NCBI RefSeq assembly: GCF_021560035.1
Contig: NZ_CP074373.1
Location: 3,034,001 to 3,098,000 of the forward strand
DNA length: 64,000 bases
Source of the DNA: Virgibacillus sp. NKC19-16
GTDB lineage: Bacteria; Bacillota; Bacilli; Bacillales; Amphibacillaceae
Direction of reading: 5' to 3'
The position numbers and the translations under genes were made by a program. The first letter of the stretch is position 1, and each line of letters begins with the position of its first letter. Below the pieces are notes generated by a model that was not told the origin of the DNA, did not search any database, and worked only from the letters and a program-made list of their open reading frames with translations. Positions 26,333 to 34,350 of the stretch are shown piece after piece.

Positions 26333-27523
26333 CTATATTCCTTCTTCCATATGTTTTGTTGCTAGAAATTGTGTAATGGCAAAAGAGTTGGCACCGAGTG
26401 CGGTGGATAGGTTGCCAAGAATTGAAAAGCGAAGTTCGGTACTTTTTTTGTGATTGTTGGAAAGTCGTTCTTCTAATACTCGTTCAATTGGGTTATATAT
26501 CCAAGTACTGAATGGTGCGATGCGATTCCCGATAATCACTGCTTCTGGATTGAATGTATTAATGATATTGACGATTCCAGCCCCGATATTTTCTGCTAGA
26601 CTATTTAATAATTTGAGGACGTTTGGATTGCCTTTTTTTGCTTCTTCAAATAAAGCTTCTAAAGCATCGTCTCCACTAACACCCTCGATGCCTTGTTCCT
26701 TGGCTTTGTTCAATAAGGTGCTTTCCGAAGCATACAATTCCCAACACCCACGGTTTCCACACGAACATTTTCGACCATTTGAATCAATGGTAAAGTGTCC
26801 CATCTCCCCAGAAATACCTGCTCCACCTTTGTATAACTGGTTTTGAATAATAATGCCAGTCCCGATTCCAATACCAATACTTATATAAACGATATTGGAA
26901 AAGTTTTGCCCCGCACCATATAAATGTTCTCCGTGTGACCCGGCATTTGCTTCGTTTTCGATTCTGACTGGAATATGAAATCTATCTTCCACATGTTTTT
27001 TTAAATTGATATGTTCCCATTTCAGATTTGGAGCAAAGAGAATTTGGTCATTCTGATCAATTTGTCCTGGGAAGCCAATCCCAATTCCGACCACGCCGTA
27101 GGTACTTTCCGGAGCTTTTTGGATAAGCATTTGAATGAGTGAATCCATTTCATTTACTATATCTTGATCGTGGATAGAATGCATACTTGTCATGGTTTGT
27201 TCAATAATACTTCCACTTAAATCGGTTAGAATTCCTAGAATATAATTAACTCCTATATCGATCCCAATCGAATATCCTGCGTTATTATTGAAATAAAGCA
27301 TAACTGGTTTTCTTCCGCCGCTTGATTGTCCTTCACCTATTTCATTAATGAGCGATTCGTTTAATAACTCAGAAACCATAGTGGATACAGTGGCTTTATT
27401 TAGTTTCATTTCTTTTGATACCTGTGCCCGTGAAATCGGGCCTTTATTTTTAATGGCCTGAAAAACAATGGATTTATTAATTTTTTTTACAAGGTTTTGA
27501 TCCCCGGTTCGGATGGATTTCAT
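26333..27523 (-). CDS. xylR: ROK-family xylose operon repressor XylR
   Basis: A 396-residue ROK repressor. The N-terminal winged helix (residues about 18-70: GPISRAQVSKEMKLNKATVS) is followed by a sugar-kinase-like sensor: GIDIGVNYILGILTDLSG, a cysteine zinc motif CSCGNRGCWELYASE, and VNIINTFNPEAVIIGNRI. It is divergent from xylA, with both operator-like sequences in the 468-bp gap. By family, xylose binding releases it from operators upstream of xylAB. The length equals typical Bacillus XylR (about 385-395). Confidence 0.93.
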   Translation of the reverse strand: MKSIRTGDQNLVKKINKSIVFQAIKNKGPISRAQVSKEMKLNKATVSTMVSELLNESLINEIGEGQSSGGRKPVMLYFNNNAGYSIGIDIGVNYILGILTDLSGSIIEQTMTSMHSIHDQDIVNEMDSLIQMLIQKAPESTYGVVGIGIGFPGQIDQNDQILFAPNLKWEHINLKKHVEDRFHIPVRIENEANAGSHGEHLYGAGQNFSNIVYISIGIGIGTGIIIQNQLYKGGAGISGEMGHFTIDSNGRKCSCGNRGCWELYASESTLLNKAKEQGIEGVSGDDALEALFEEAKKGNPNVLKLLNSLAENIGAGIVNIINTFNPEAVIIGNRIAPFSTWIYNPIERVLEERLSNNHKKSTELRFSILGNLSTALGANSFAITQFLATKHMEEGI

Positions 27524-27600
27524 GTCTACTTCTCCTTACTTTGTCTTTAGATAGTATGAATTCTATCATGATTTAACAGTTTGATACACCTATTAAAGGA

Positions 27601-27623
27601 TAGTTTGTTTAAATAATATACAA
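27601..27623. promoter_or_regulatory. XylR operator-like sequence near xylR
   Basis: TAGTTTGTTTAAATAATATA matches the left half of the known Bacillus xyl operator (TTAGTTTGTTT...AACAAACTAA) well and the right half less well. Its location 78 bp upstream of xylR suggests autoregulation. Confidence 0.5.
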
Positions 27624-27892
27624 AGGATAAACATATTACAAATATAATTTCCAAAAAACCTTAATAAGGACATCTGCGCGGTTAAAACGGCTACCCTTGA
27701 CACTGAGCCTCTGACTTATCTGTTAAATGACTAAGATTCCACTAGGTGTCATTTGGCGTATAAACTAGCACTGCACTGCTCCTTCTCAGTGTAAAAGGAC
27801 GCTTCGCTCAGCTTGTTACAATGTAGGAGTTTTCATTTCAGAAGAATAAATGTCCTGAATGTCCTAAAACTATAATATATTGAAATTTATTA

Positions 27893-27941
27893 TTGACAGC
27901 GGTTTCAATATGCCCTAAACTTAGTTTAAAGGTTAAACGAA
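27893..27941 (+). promoter_or_regulatory. xylA promoter with overlapping cre and XylR operator
   Basis: TTGACA (27893-27898) and TAAACT (27916-27921) are 17 bp apart, a good sigma-A promoter. TTGACAGCGGTTTCAA (27893-27908) matches the cre consensus at every position and overlaps the -35. GTTTAAAGGTTAAAC (27924-27938) is a perfect 6-bp inverted repeat of xyl-operator type across the expected start of transcription. Xylose induction and glucose repression are both encoded here. Confidence 0.78.
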
Positions 27942-27991
27942 CTTTGTTTTAAATAAAAATAGTTTAAACAATTTGGGAGGAGAATACAATA

Positions 27992-29317
27992 ATGAGTTAC
28001 TTTACAAACGTAAACAAGATTAATTATGAAGGGCCGAAGTCAACGAACCCATTCGCGTTTAAATTTTACAATCCTGAAGAAAAAATCGGTGATAAAACGA
28101 TGGAAGAGATACTGCGCTTTGGTGTCGCATATTGGCATACATTTACAGAAGACCTTTCTGATCCATTCGGTGCTAGTACGGCAATTCGTCCGTGGGATAA
28201 ATACAAAGGCATGGATCTTGCCAAAGCTCGAGTAGAGGCAGCATTCGAATTCTTTGAAAAATTGAACGTTCCATATTTTTGCTTCCATGACGTGGACATT
28301 GCTCCAGAAGGTTCTACATTAAAAGAATCAAATGAAAATTTGGATACGATCGTAAGCATGATGAAAGATTACATGAAAGATAGTAAAACAAAATTGCTTT
28401 GGAATACGGCAAATAACTTCACGCACCCTCGTTTCGTTCATGGTGCTGCCTCTTCTAATAATGCAGATGTTTTTGCATATGCTGCAGCAAAAGTGAAAAA
28501 AGGACTTGAAATTAGTAAGGAGCTAGGTGGAGAAAACTATGTGTTCTGGGGTGGCCGTGAAGGGTATGAAACCCTGCTAAACACCGATATGAAGCTAGAG
28601 ATGGATAACCTGGGCCGTTTCTACCACATGGCGGTAGATTATGCACAAGAAATCGGCAATGATGTGCAATTTCTCATTGAACCAAAACCAAAAGAGCCGA
28701 TGAAACATCTATATGACTTCGACGTGGCAACTGGTTTTGCTTTCTTACAGAATTATAATTTGCAGGATCACTTTAAATTTAATATTGAAGCGAACCATGC
28801 GACGTTAGCCGGGCATACATTTGAGCATGAATTAAATTATGCTCGTGTGAATAACATGCTTGGATCTGTTGATGCAAACCAAGGTGATACATTACTAGGA
28901 TGGGATACAGACGAATTCCCAACAGACTTATATTCTACAACACTAGCCATGTATGAAATCATAAAAAATGGTGGACTCGGCCGTGGGGGACTGAATTTTG
29001 ATGCAAAAGCTCGTCGAGGTTCCTTTGATCCGGAAGACTTATTCCATGCACATATCGCTGGAATGGACAGCTTTGCAGTAGGATTAAGAGTGGCTAAAAA
29101 ATTAGTCGATGATAACGTGCTAGATGGCATCGTTGATGATCGCTATAAGAGCTACACTGAAGGAATTGGATTAGATATTGTGGAAGGAAAAACAGATTTC
29201 CGAGAATTGGAAAAACATGCGCTGGGATTAACAGAAGTTAAAAATGAATCTGGTAAATTAGAACATATTAAAGCAACGATTAATCAATATTTATTACAAG
29301 CTTATGCAGCAGATTAA
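27992..29317 (+). CDS. xylA: Xylose isomerase
   Basis: A 441-residue class II xylose isomerase that converts D-xylose to D-xylulose. Visible active-site blocks are [61 protein letters not shown] with metal ligands, and GSVDANQGD. The length is typical for Bacilli. GGGAGGAG lies upstream of the ATG. It is the first gene of xylA-xylB, under the promoter at 27893 and divergent from xylR. Confidence 0.97.
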   Translation: MSYFTNVNKINYEGPKSTNPFAFKFYNPEEKIGDKTMEEILRFGVAYWHTFTEDLSDPFGASTAIRPWDKYKGMDLAKARVEAAFEFFEKLNVPYFCFHDVDIAPEGSTLKESNENLDTIVSMMKDYMKDSKTKLLWNTANNFTHPRFVHGAASSNNADVFAYAAAKVKKGLEISKELGGENYVFWGGREGYETLLNTDMKLEMDNLGRFYHMAVDYAQEIGNDVQFLIEPKPKEPMKHLYDFDVATGFAFLQNYNLQDHFKFNIEANHATLAGHTFEHELNYARVNNMLGSVDANQGDTLLGWDTDEFPTDLYSTTLAMYEIIKNGGLGRGGLNFDAKARRGSFDPEDLFHAHIAGMDSFAVGLRVAKKLVDDNVLDGIVDDRYKSYTEGIGLDIVEGKTDFRELEKHALGLTEVKNESGKLEHIKATINQYLLQAYAAD

Positions 29318-29332
29318 TTGGGAGGGTTAGCG

Positions 29333-30832
29333 ATGAAATATGTGATTGGAGTTGACTTGGGGACGAGTGCTGTTAAAGTTCTTTTGGTTAATCAGCACGG
29401 AGAAGTTGCCAATGAGGTTTCTAAAGAATATCCGTTAATTCAGGAGAAATCTGGTTATAGTGAACAGGACCCAGATGATTGGGTAGATCAGACAATTGCA
29501 GGATTGTCTGACCTGGTTCAGTCTTTCGAAGGCGATACAGCAGAAATTGAAGGAATAAGTTTTTCCGGTCAAATGCATGGATTGGTGTTGCTGGATGAAA
29601 ATCATGAAGTACTTCGCAATGCGATACTTTGGAATGATACGCGAACAACGAAAGAATGTGAAGAAATATATGAACGCGTTGGCAAAGAACGTTTGCTGGA
29701 AATTACAAAGAATACAGCATTGCAAGGACTTACATTGCCGAAAATACTCTGGGTAAAAAATCATGAACCGGAAATTTTCGAAAAAGCACGCGCGTTTGTT
29801 TTGCCAAAAGATTATGTTCGATATCAATTAACAAAAAAACTTCACATGGAATATTCCGATGCAGCAGGGACGCTATTATTGGATGTAAATGAAAAGAAAT
29901 GGAGCAGTGAGATTTGTCGCATTTTAGATATTGATCCGCAAATTTGTCCTCAGTTGGTTGGTTCGCACGATAAAGTTGGAACAATTACTAGTGAGATTTC
30001 AAAAGTAACGGGATTAAGTTCTGCTACCTGTGTTTTTGCTGGCGGGGCGGACAATGCGTGTGGAGCAATCGGTTCCGGTATTTTAAAAGATGGCAAGACA
30101 TTGATCAGTACAGGAACGTCTGGTGTAGTCTTATCTTATGAAGCAAATGGAAACAAGGATTTCGGAGGAAAAGTGCACTATTTTAATCATGCAGTACCTG
30201 ACGTTTACTATACAATGGGCGTCACTCTCGCTGCCGGATATAGTTTGTCATGGTTTAAAGATACATTTGCCAAGGATAGAGATTTTAATGAATTGTTAGC
30301 TGATGTGGATTCCGTCTCTGCAGGGTCGAATGGATTGATCTTCACACCATACATCGTTGGAGAGCGAACGCCACATGTTGATTCGACAATTCGGGGTAGT
30401 TTTATTGGAATGGATGCTTCTCATGAAGTAAAACATTTTGCGCGTGCGGTTTTGGAAGGAATTACGTTTTCTTTAAATGATTCTGTTGAAATTTTCCGTA
30501 AAAACGGGAAAAAGATCGATGAGGTTATCTCAATTGGTGGAGGAGCTAAAAATGAATCATGGCTGCAAATGCAGGCAGATATTGTTAATGCGAAAGTTAT
30601 AAAATTAAAAAGTGAGCAAGGCCCAGGTATGGGAGCGGCAATGCTAGCAGCATACGGAAACGGCTGGTTTTCTTCCCTACAGGATTGTGCGGATGAATTT
30701 TTGAAAGTGGATCAAATATATGAGCCGATCCCAAGTAATGTGAAAACATACCAAAAACTGTATAAAATTTATCAAATGGTATACCCATCTACCAAAGAAT
30801 TGAGCATGAAGTTAATGGAGTTTAGAGATTAA
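29333..30832 (+). CDS. xylB: Xylulokinase
   Basis: About 499 residues; FGGY-family kinase that phosphorylates D-xylulose to xylulose 5-phosphate for the pentose phosphate pathway. Motifs: VIGVDLGTSAVKVLLVN, ISFSGQMHGLVLLD, NAILWNDTRT, FAGGADNACGAIGSG, and ISIGGGAKNESWLQMQADI. The start is set at the ATG at 29333, with GGGAGGG 6 bases upstream, rather than at a TTG 15 bases earlier that has no ribosome site. The gap from xylA is 15 bp. Confidence 0.96.
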   Translation: MKYVIGVDLGTSAVKVLLVNQHGEVANEVSKEYPLIQEKSGYSEQDPDDWVDQTIAGLSDLVQSFEGDTAEIEGISFSGQMHGLVLLDENHEVLRNAILWNDTRTTKECEEIYERVGKERLLEITKNTALQGLTLPKILWVKNHEPEIFEKARAFVLPKDYVRYQLTKKLHMEYSDAAGTLLLDVNEKKWSSEICRILDIDPQICPQLVGSHDKVGTITSEISKVTGLSSATCVFAGGADNACGAIGSGILKDGKTLISTGTSGVVLSYEANGNKDFGGKVHYFNHAVPDVYYTMGVTLAAGYSLSWFKDTFAKDRDFNELLADVDSVSAGSNGLIFTPYIVGERTPHVDSTIRGSFIGMDASHEVKHFARAVLEGITFSLNDSVEIFRKNGKKIDEVISIGGGAKNESWLQMQADIVNAKVIKLKSEQGPGMGAAMLAAYGNGWFSSLQDCADEFLKVDQIYEPIPSNVKTYQKLYKIYQMVYPSTKELSMKLMEFRD

Positions 30833-30870
30833 CTCCATTCGTGTTTTTACCTGAGATAAATATCCCTCAA

Positions 30871-30909
30871 AAAGAAAGCGTTTTATAATAATTTTAAACG
30901 AAGGGAGAG
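30871..30909 (+). promoter_or_regulatory. Possible promoter and cre-like site before the sugar transporter
   Basis: AAGAAAGCGTTTTATA has the cre core with about three mismatches and is followed by TATAAT at 30884-30889. No good -35 is seen, so this may be a weak or activator-dependent start for the transporter gene; readthrough from xylAB is also possible. Confidence 0.4.
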
Positions 30910-30926
30910 AAAAAGGGTAAGCGTTT

Positions 30927-32372
30927 TTGAAAGTTTACTCTTTGGAAAACATGAAATCTAAAACGACAACCTCATACGTCATTTCTATTACGTTAATTGC
31001 AACTCTAGGTGGACTGCTATTTGGCTATGATACAGCCGTTATATCCGGTGCTGAACAGTCAGTACAACTGTACTTAATTGATAGCTTGGGATTAGGATCA
31101 TGGGTACATGGATTAACGGTGTCCAGTGCATTGATTGGGTGTATCATTGGTGGTCTGATTTCTGGGTTGTTCTCCAATAATATAGGAAGAAAAAATTCTC
31201 TAATTATAGCAGCGTCATTGTTCTTTGTTTCTGCTTTGGGTTCTGCTTACCCCGAATTTTTATTCTTTAATGTTGGTGAACCGAGTGTCAGCTTATTAAT
31301 TATGTTTAATTTATATCGAATCATTGGTGGGATTGGTGTAGGGATGGCATCGGCTATTTCTCCAACGTATATCGGGGAAATTGCTCCGCAAGAAGTTCGT
31401 GGTAAATTAGTATCCTGGTATCAATTTGCTATTATTTTCGGTCAGCTCGTTGTCTATTTCGTTAACTGGGGAATTGTGAATGGACAGTCATCTGAATGGG
31501 TAAATGATATTGGCTGGAGATACATGTTTGCTTCTGAAACGATTCCAGCACTTTTATTTTTTATTTTGCTATTCTATGTTCCGGAAACCCCAAGGTATTT
31601 AGCATCGCAAAATAATGAAGATAAAGCACTTAGTATATTAGAAAAAATTAATGGTTCGAAAGACAGAGCAAAACTTGTGTTATCTGATATTCGTACATCG
31701 TTAAATGCCAAAGATACAACTGGAAAACTATTTTCTTATGGAAAAACGGTTATCGTCGTTGGTATTCTCTTGTCTGTGTTCCAACAATTTGTTGGAATTA
31801 ATGTAGCACTGTACTATGCACCGCGTATCTTTGAAAGTATGGGAGCAGGAGCCAATGCTTCAATGCTGCAAACCGTTGTTATGGGAATTGTGAATGTTAT
31901 ATTTACAGTGATTGCGATTCAAACCGTAGACAAATGGGGAAGAAAACCGCTGTTAATAGTGGGTTCTATAGGTATGGCAATTGGTATGTTTGGTGTTTCG
32001 ATTCTTGCTCAAAATGAAATTATTGGAATATGGACACTGGTATTTATCATATTCTATACGGCTTCCTATATGATGTCTTGGGGACCAATTTGCTGGGTAT
32101 TACTTAGTGAAATCTTCCCGAATAAAATTCGTGGACAAGCAATGGCTATTGCAGTTGCTGGACAATGGGCAGCAAATTTCCTGATTTCTTCAACCTACCC
32201 TCCAATGATGGAATTTAGCGGATCCATGACATATGGATTCTATGGTTTAATGAGTGTACTATCTATTATTTTCGTATGGAAAATGATTCCAGAAACAAAA
32301 GGGAAATCATTGGAACAACTGGAAGATATATGGAAGAAAGATTCTACAGAAGAGAAAGTTTTCAATTTGTAA
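30927..32372 (+). CDS. MFS sugar/proton symporter (XylE/AraE-like, probable xylose transporter)
   Basis: A 481-residue sugar-porter MFS protein with 12 predicted transmembrane segments. Signatures: LGGLLFGYDTAVISGAEQ, the RIIGGIGVGMASAISPTYIGE loop, PETPRYL, QQFVGINVALYYAPRI and PETKGKSLE at the end. Glutamine and Asn residues of the sugar site (QQ..GIN) are present. The assigned start is TTG at 30927; an ATG at 30951 is a plausible alternative, as the ribosome site AAGGGAG is distant. Placement after xylAB supports xylose uptake (inference). Confidence 0.9.
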   Translation: MKVYSLENMKSKTTTSYVISITLIATLGGLLFGYDTAVISGAEQSVQLYLIDSLGLGSWVHGLTVSSALIGCIIGGLISGLFSNNIGRKNSLIIAASLFFVSALGSAYPEFLFFNVGEPSVSLLIMFNLYRIIGGIGVGMASAISPTYIGEIAPQEVRGKLVSWYQFAIIFGQLVVYFVNWGIVNGQSSEWVNDIGWRYMFASETIPALLFFILLFYVPETPRYLASQNNEDKALSILEKINGSKDRAKLVLSDIRTSLNAKDTTGKLFSYGKTVIVVGILLSVFQQFVGINVALYYAPRIFESMGAGANASMLQTVVMGIVNVIFTVIAIQTVDKWGRKPLLIVGSIGMAIGMFGVSILAQNEIIGIWTLVFIIFYTASYMMSWGPICWVLLSEIFPNKIRGQAMAIAVAGQWAANFLISSTYPPMMEFSGSMTYGFYGLMSVLSIIFVWKMIPETKGKSLEQLEDIWKKDSTEEKVFNL

Positions 32373-32383
32373 ATCAAATGTAT

Positions 32384-32436
32384 AAGGCGAATATCCAGAG
32401 GGCGCGTCCCCCTGGATTTCGTTCGCTTTATTTTTG
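32384..32436 (+). terminator. Rho-independent terminator after the sugar transporter
   Basis: A long stem pairs AAGGCGAA...ATCCAG with CTGGAT...TTCG..GCTTT and ends in TTTATTTTT. It closes the xyl transcription unit. Confidence 0.82.
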
Positions 32437-32447
32437 GTATGTCAACA

Positions 32448-32570
32448 CTAAATCAAACATTTTTTAAGGGTCAAGTTTCGATATGTTACAGGACTTAAGT
32501 AACCAAGAGTGCTGTGCGTTCGGATATTATTGTACCAATTGACATTATCAAAAAGTTCAAGAGATAGCAG
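32448..32570 (-). mobile_element. IS3-family (IS150-type) transposase C-terminal remnant
   Basis: The minus strand reads ELFDNVNWYNNIRTHSTLGY then LSPVTYRNLTLKK before a TAG at 32448. This is the conserved end of IS3-family OrfB transposases (the DDE Glu helix precedes it in intact copies). Nothing upstream of about 32570 continues the frame, so only some 40 codons remain. It sits just past the xyl terminator, at the edge of the accessory region. Confidence 0.75.
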
Positions 32571-32887
32571 TTAAGGGTGTCAAAGTACATGTCATTTATT
32601 CATTCGGTTTTTAGTATCTTAAAATATCGTTTTAGACAGTGCATGAATATCTTCTGTACATGTGACAAGGGAGTTTAAACTCCCAAGTGGGAAGGTGGCC
32701 ATGTCCAAAACTGGTCAATGGTTATGAACCAACTACTCCTACATGAAAATCTTAAAGACAGGTTTTAAAATATCTTGAGTTAAAGTTAACTTACACACTT
32801 TATTTGACAAACCCTTTACAGTGGAGCCTAAAGCTACCATACTGAATCACCCTCTTAAGTCCAGTATCCAACTACTCCCCCACACTA
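32571..32887. other. No gene seen between IS3 remnant and DnaD-like relic
   Basis: The stretch has stops in all frames. A weak palindrome GGGAGTTTAAACTCCC lies near 32670 and could be part of a terminator or an insertion-sequence end. Confidence 0.4.
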
Positions 32888-32951
32888 TCAACCCCCCCTA
32901 CTCGAATACTTCACCAACAACCTCTCCACCTCCTCAACATCAGCTTCAATA

Positions 32952-33734
32952 TCACGTCCCGATTTCTTCACATTCCCTGCTCTCGCCTCCGCTTCTGGTC
33001 CTTAAACCACTCAGGCACAATCTCCCGCGACTCCTTCCCAAAAAGAAGCACCCTCGCCACGCTGCTTCTTCAACGGTTGTGATGTCTTTTTTGCCCCAAG
33101 CTTGCAGAGTTCCTTTAACGTATCCCCAATTTGCTCTTCCTCGCCCAAGCACACGTTTCATGGCATCCAAAATAAGCGGTTCGCCTAAATCATTCACCCA
33201 GTTGATTAGCTCATCAGCAACATAAGGGCTAATCAAACCGAAATTCTCCTGGTAAAATGCAATCACGTCTGTTGTTGTATGACTTTGTTTCCTTTTACTT
33301 CGTTTAGATAATGGGTCAGCACTGCAGTCCGAAGTGCCGCTCCTACTGCCACTCACATTGTTAATCGTACTCTCCTCAATACCGCAAGCCGCCGCTTCCG
33401 TGTCGCTCACGCTGTCGTCCACATGCCCCCTGAAACCAGACGTCTCCCCATCTAAAATCAAGGCAATCATTTCATAACGTGCTGCCTGTTTTCCACCCCG
33501 CGAGTGAAAACGGATATATCCCTTATCCCGGAGTTCTGCTCGCGCTCGATTAAATGTACTTTCTGTTAACGACGCTTTCACGCATAGAACCGATACCGCT
33601 AGCGTGAATGTTTCCAGCCAACCGGCCCTGTTATTAACATGCATGAGCACATGCCATAGATTTGCTGCTGTTGCTGACAGTGGATTTGTTTCCTGTTGAT
33701 TGTGAAATGCATTCAATTCTTTTATGTAATTCAT
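32952..33734 (-). CDS. DnaD-like helix-turn-helix protein, C-terminus frameshifted
   Basis: About 260 residues. The N-terminus (MNYIKELNAFHNQQE, TAANLWHVLMHVNN, STFNRARAELRDKGYIRF) is a replication-initiator-like winged helix, and the middle (FYQENFGLISPYVADELINW, NWGYVKGTLQAWGKK) is a DnaD domain. The paralogue at 50434-51468 is collinear. After EEAAW the frame becomes Arg/Gly/Ser-rich. Neighbouring frames instead read ESREIVPEWFKDQKRRREQ and then SGRDIEADVEEVERLL to a stop at 32888, so two lesions have scrambled the C-terminus. The start at 33734 follows GGGGAAA and matches the paralogue. Confidence 0.72.
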   Translation of the reverse strand: MNYIKELNAFHNQQETNPLSATAANLWHVLMHVNNRAGWLETFTLAVSVLCVKASLTESTFNRARAELRDKGYIRFHSRGGKQAARYEMIALILDGETSGFRGHVDDSVSDTEAAACGIEESTINNVSGSRSGTSDCSADPLSKRSKRKQSHTTTDVIAFYQENFGLISPYVADELINWVNDLGEPLILDAMKRVLGRGRANWGYVKGTLQAWGKKDITTVEEAAWRGCFFLGRSRGRLCLSGLRTRSGGESRECEEIGT

Positions 33735-33829
33735 TTTCCCCAATCCTTTCCTTCTCCTAAATTCCATGCGTCAAATGCCCTCTTTTAAAAAGCGCCTTTT
33801 CCCGGGGAAAGACGCCCAGCTATAAATCT

Positions 33830-34075
33830 TCAATCCAATCTTCTATCCCATAACGCTATCAAACGAACACGAATAATAGAATCGATGTCGAAATACGCTA
33901 GATCCATGCCCGCTTCAGCCTGCTGCATCTTCCAATAATAAAACAGCGCACAAATCCCCTCCACATAAAATTCATTTTGCGGGTCCTTTATATCCAAATC
34001 GTGGATATGATAATGAATACGGTGTTGATGCTGCTTGAAAAAAACTTCAAATGATTCCTCCCCTGTTTGATTCAT
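33830..34075 (-). CDS. Truncated sigma-70-like protein (copy A)
   Basis: An 81-residue product aligning with the first half of the sigma-70-like protein at 48685-49233: FKQHQHRIHYHIHDLDIKDP corresponds to FKQNERRIHYQIHKLNIRDP there. Region-2-like sequence ends at IIRVRLIALWDRRLD, and region 4 is missing. It lies just upstream of the DnaD-like gene, the same order as the 51627/50434 pair. It is likely non-functional as a sigma factor. Confidence 0.65.
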   Translation of the reverse strand: MNQTGEESFEVFFKQHQHRIHYHIHDLDIKDPQNEFYVEGICALFYYWKMQQAEAGMDLAYFDIDSIIRVRLIALWDRRLD

Positions 34076-34267
34076 ATCCTATCTCTTTTCTGAAAAACCG
34101 GTTTTTCGAATAGTACTATAGTCATTCCTACAATCGAAAAATAATCCTGTCTGGTGGCAAAAATACATTTATTTTACATTTCCAATGGATTAAATGTACG
34201 TCGAGGCTGTATCACAGGAGAGTTTGCCCCTTTTATCCGTTTTCGAGGACTAATACATCTTTACGTA

Positions 34268-34304
34268 AAATAAGCAGGACAGCTCTTCACCTGCCCTGCT
34301 TATT
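34268..34304. terminator. Terminator after the GHL10-like gene
   Basis: AATAAGCAGGGCAG and CTGTCCTGCTTATT form a 14-bp, nearly perfect stem with a short loop and TTATTTTA after it on the minus strand. It ends transcription of the gene at 34351-36246. Confidence 0.75.
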
Positions 34305-34350
34305 ATAAGAGATCAAACTACTGGTACACCTTCAGTCATTTTAATCTGGC

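Noticed and set aside
32821-33225. A 134-codon plus-strand frame rich in Pro/Ser
   Set aside because: It covers the antisense of the DnaD-like C-terminus and has biased low-complexity content.
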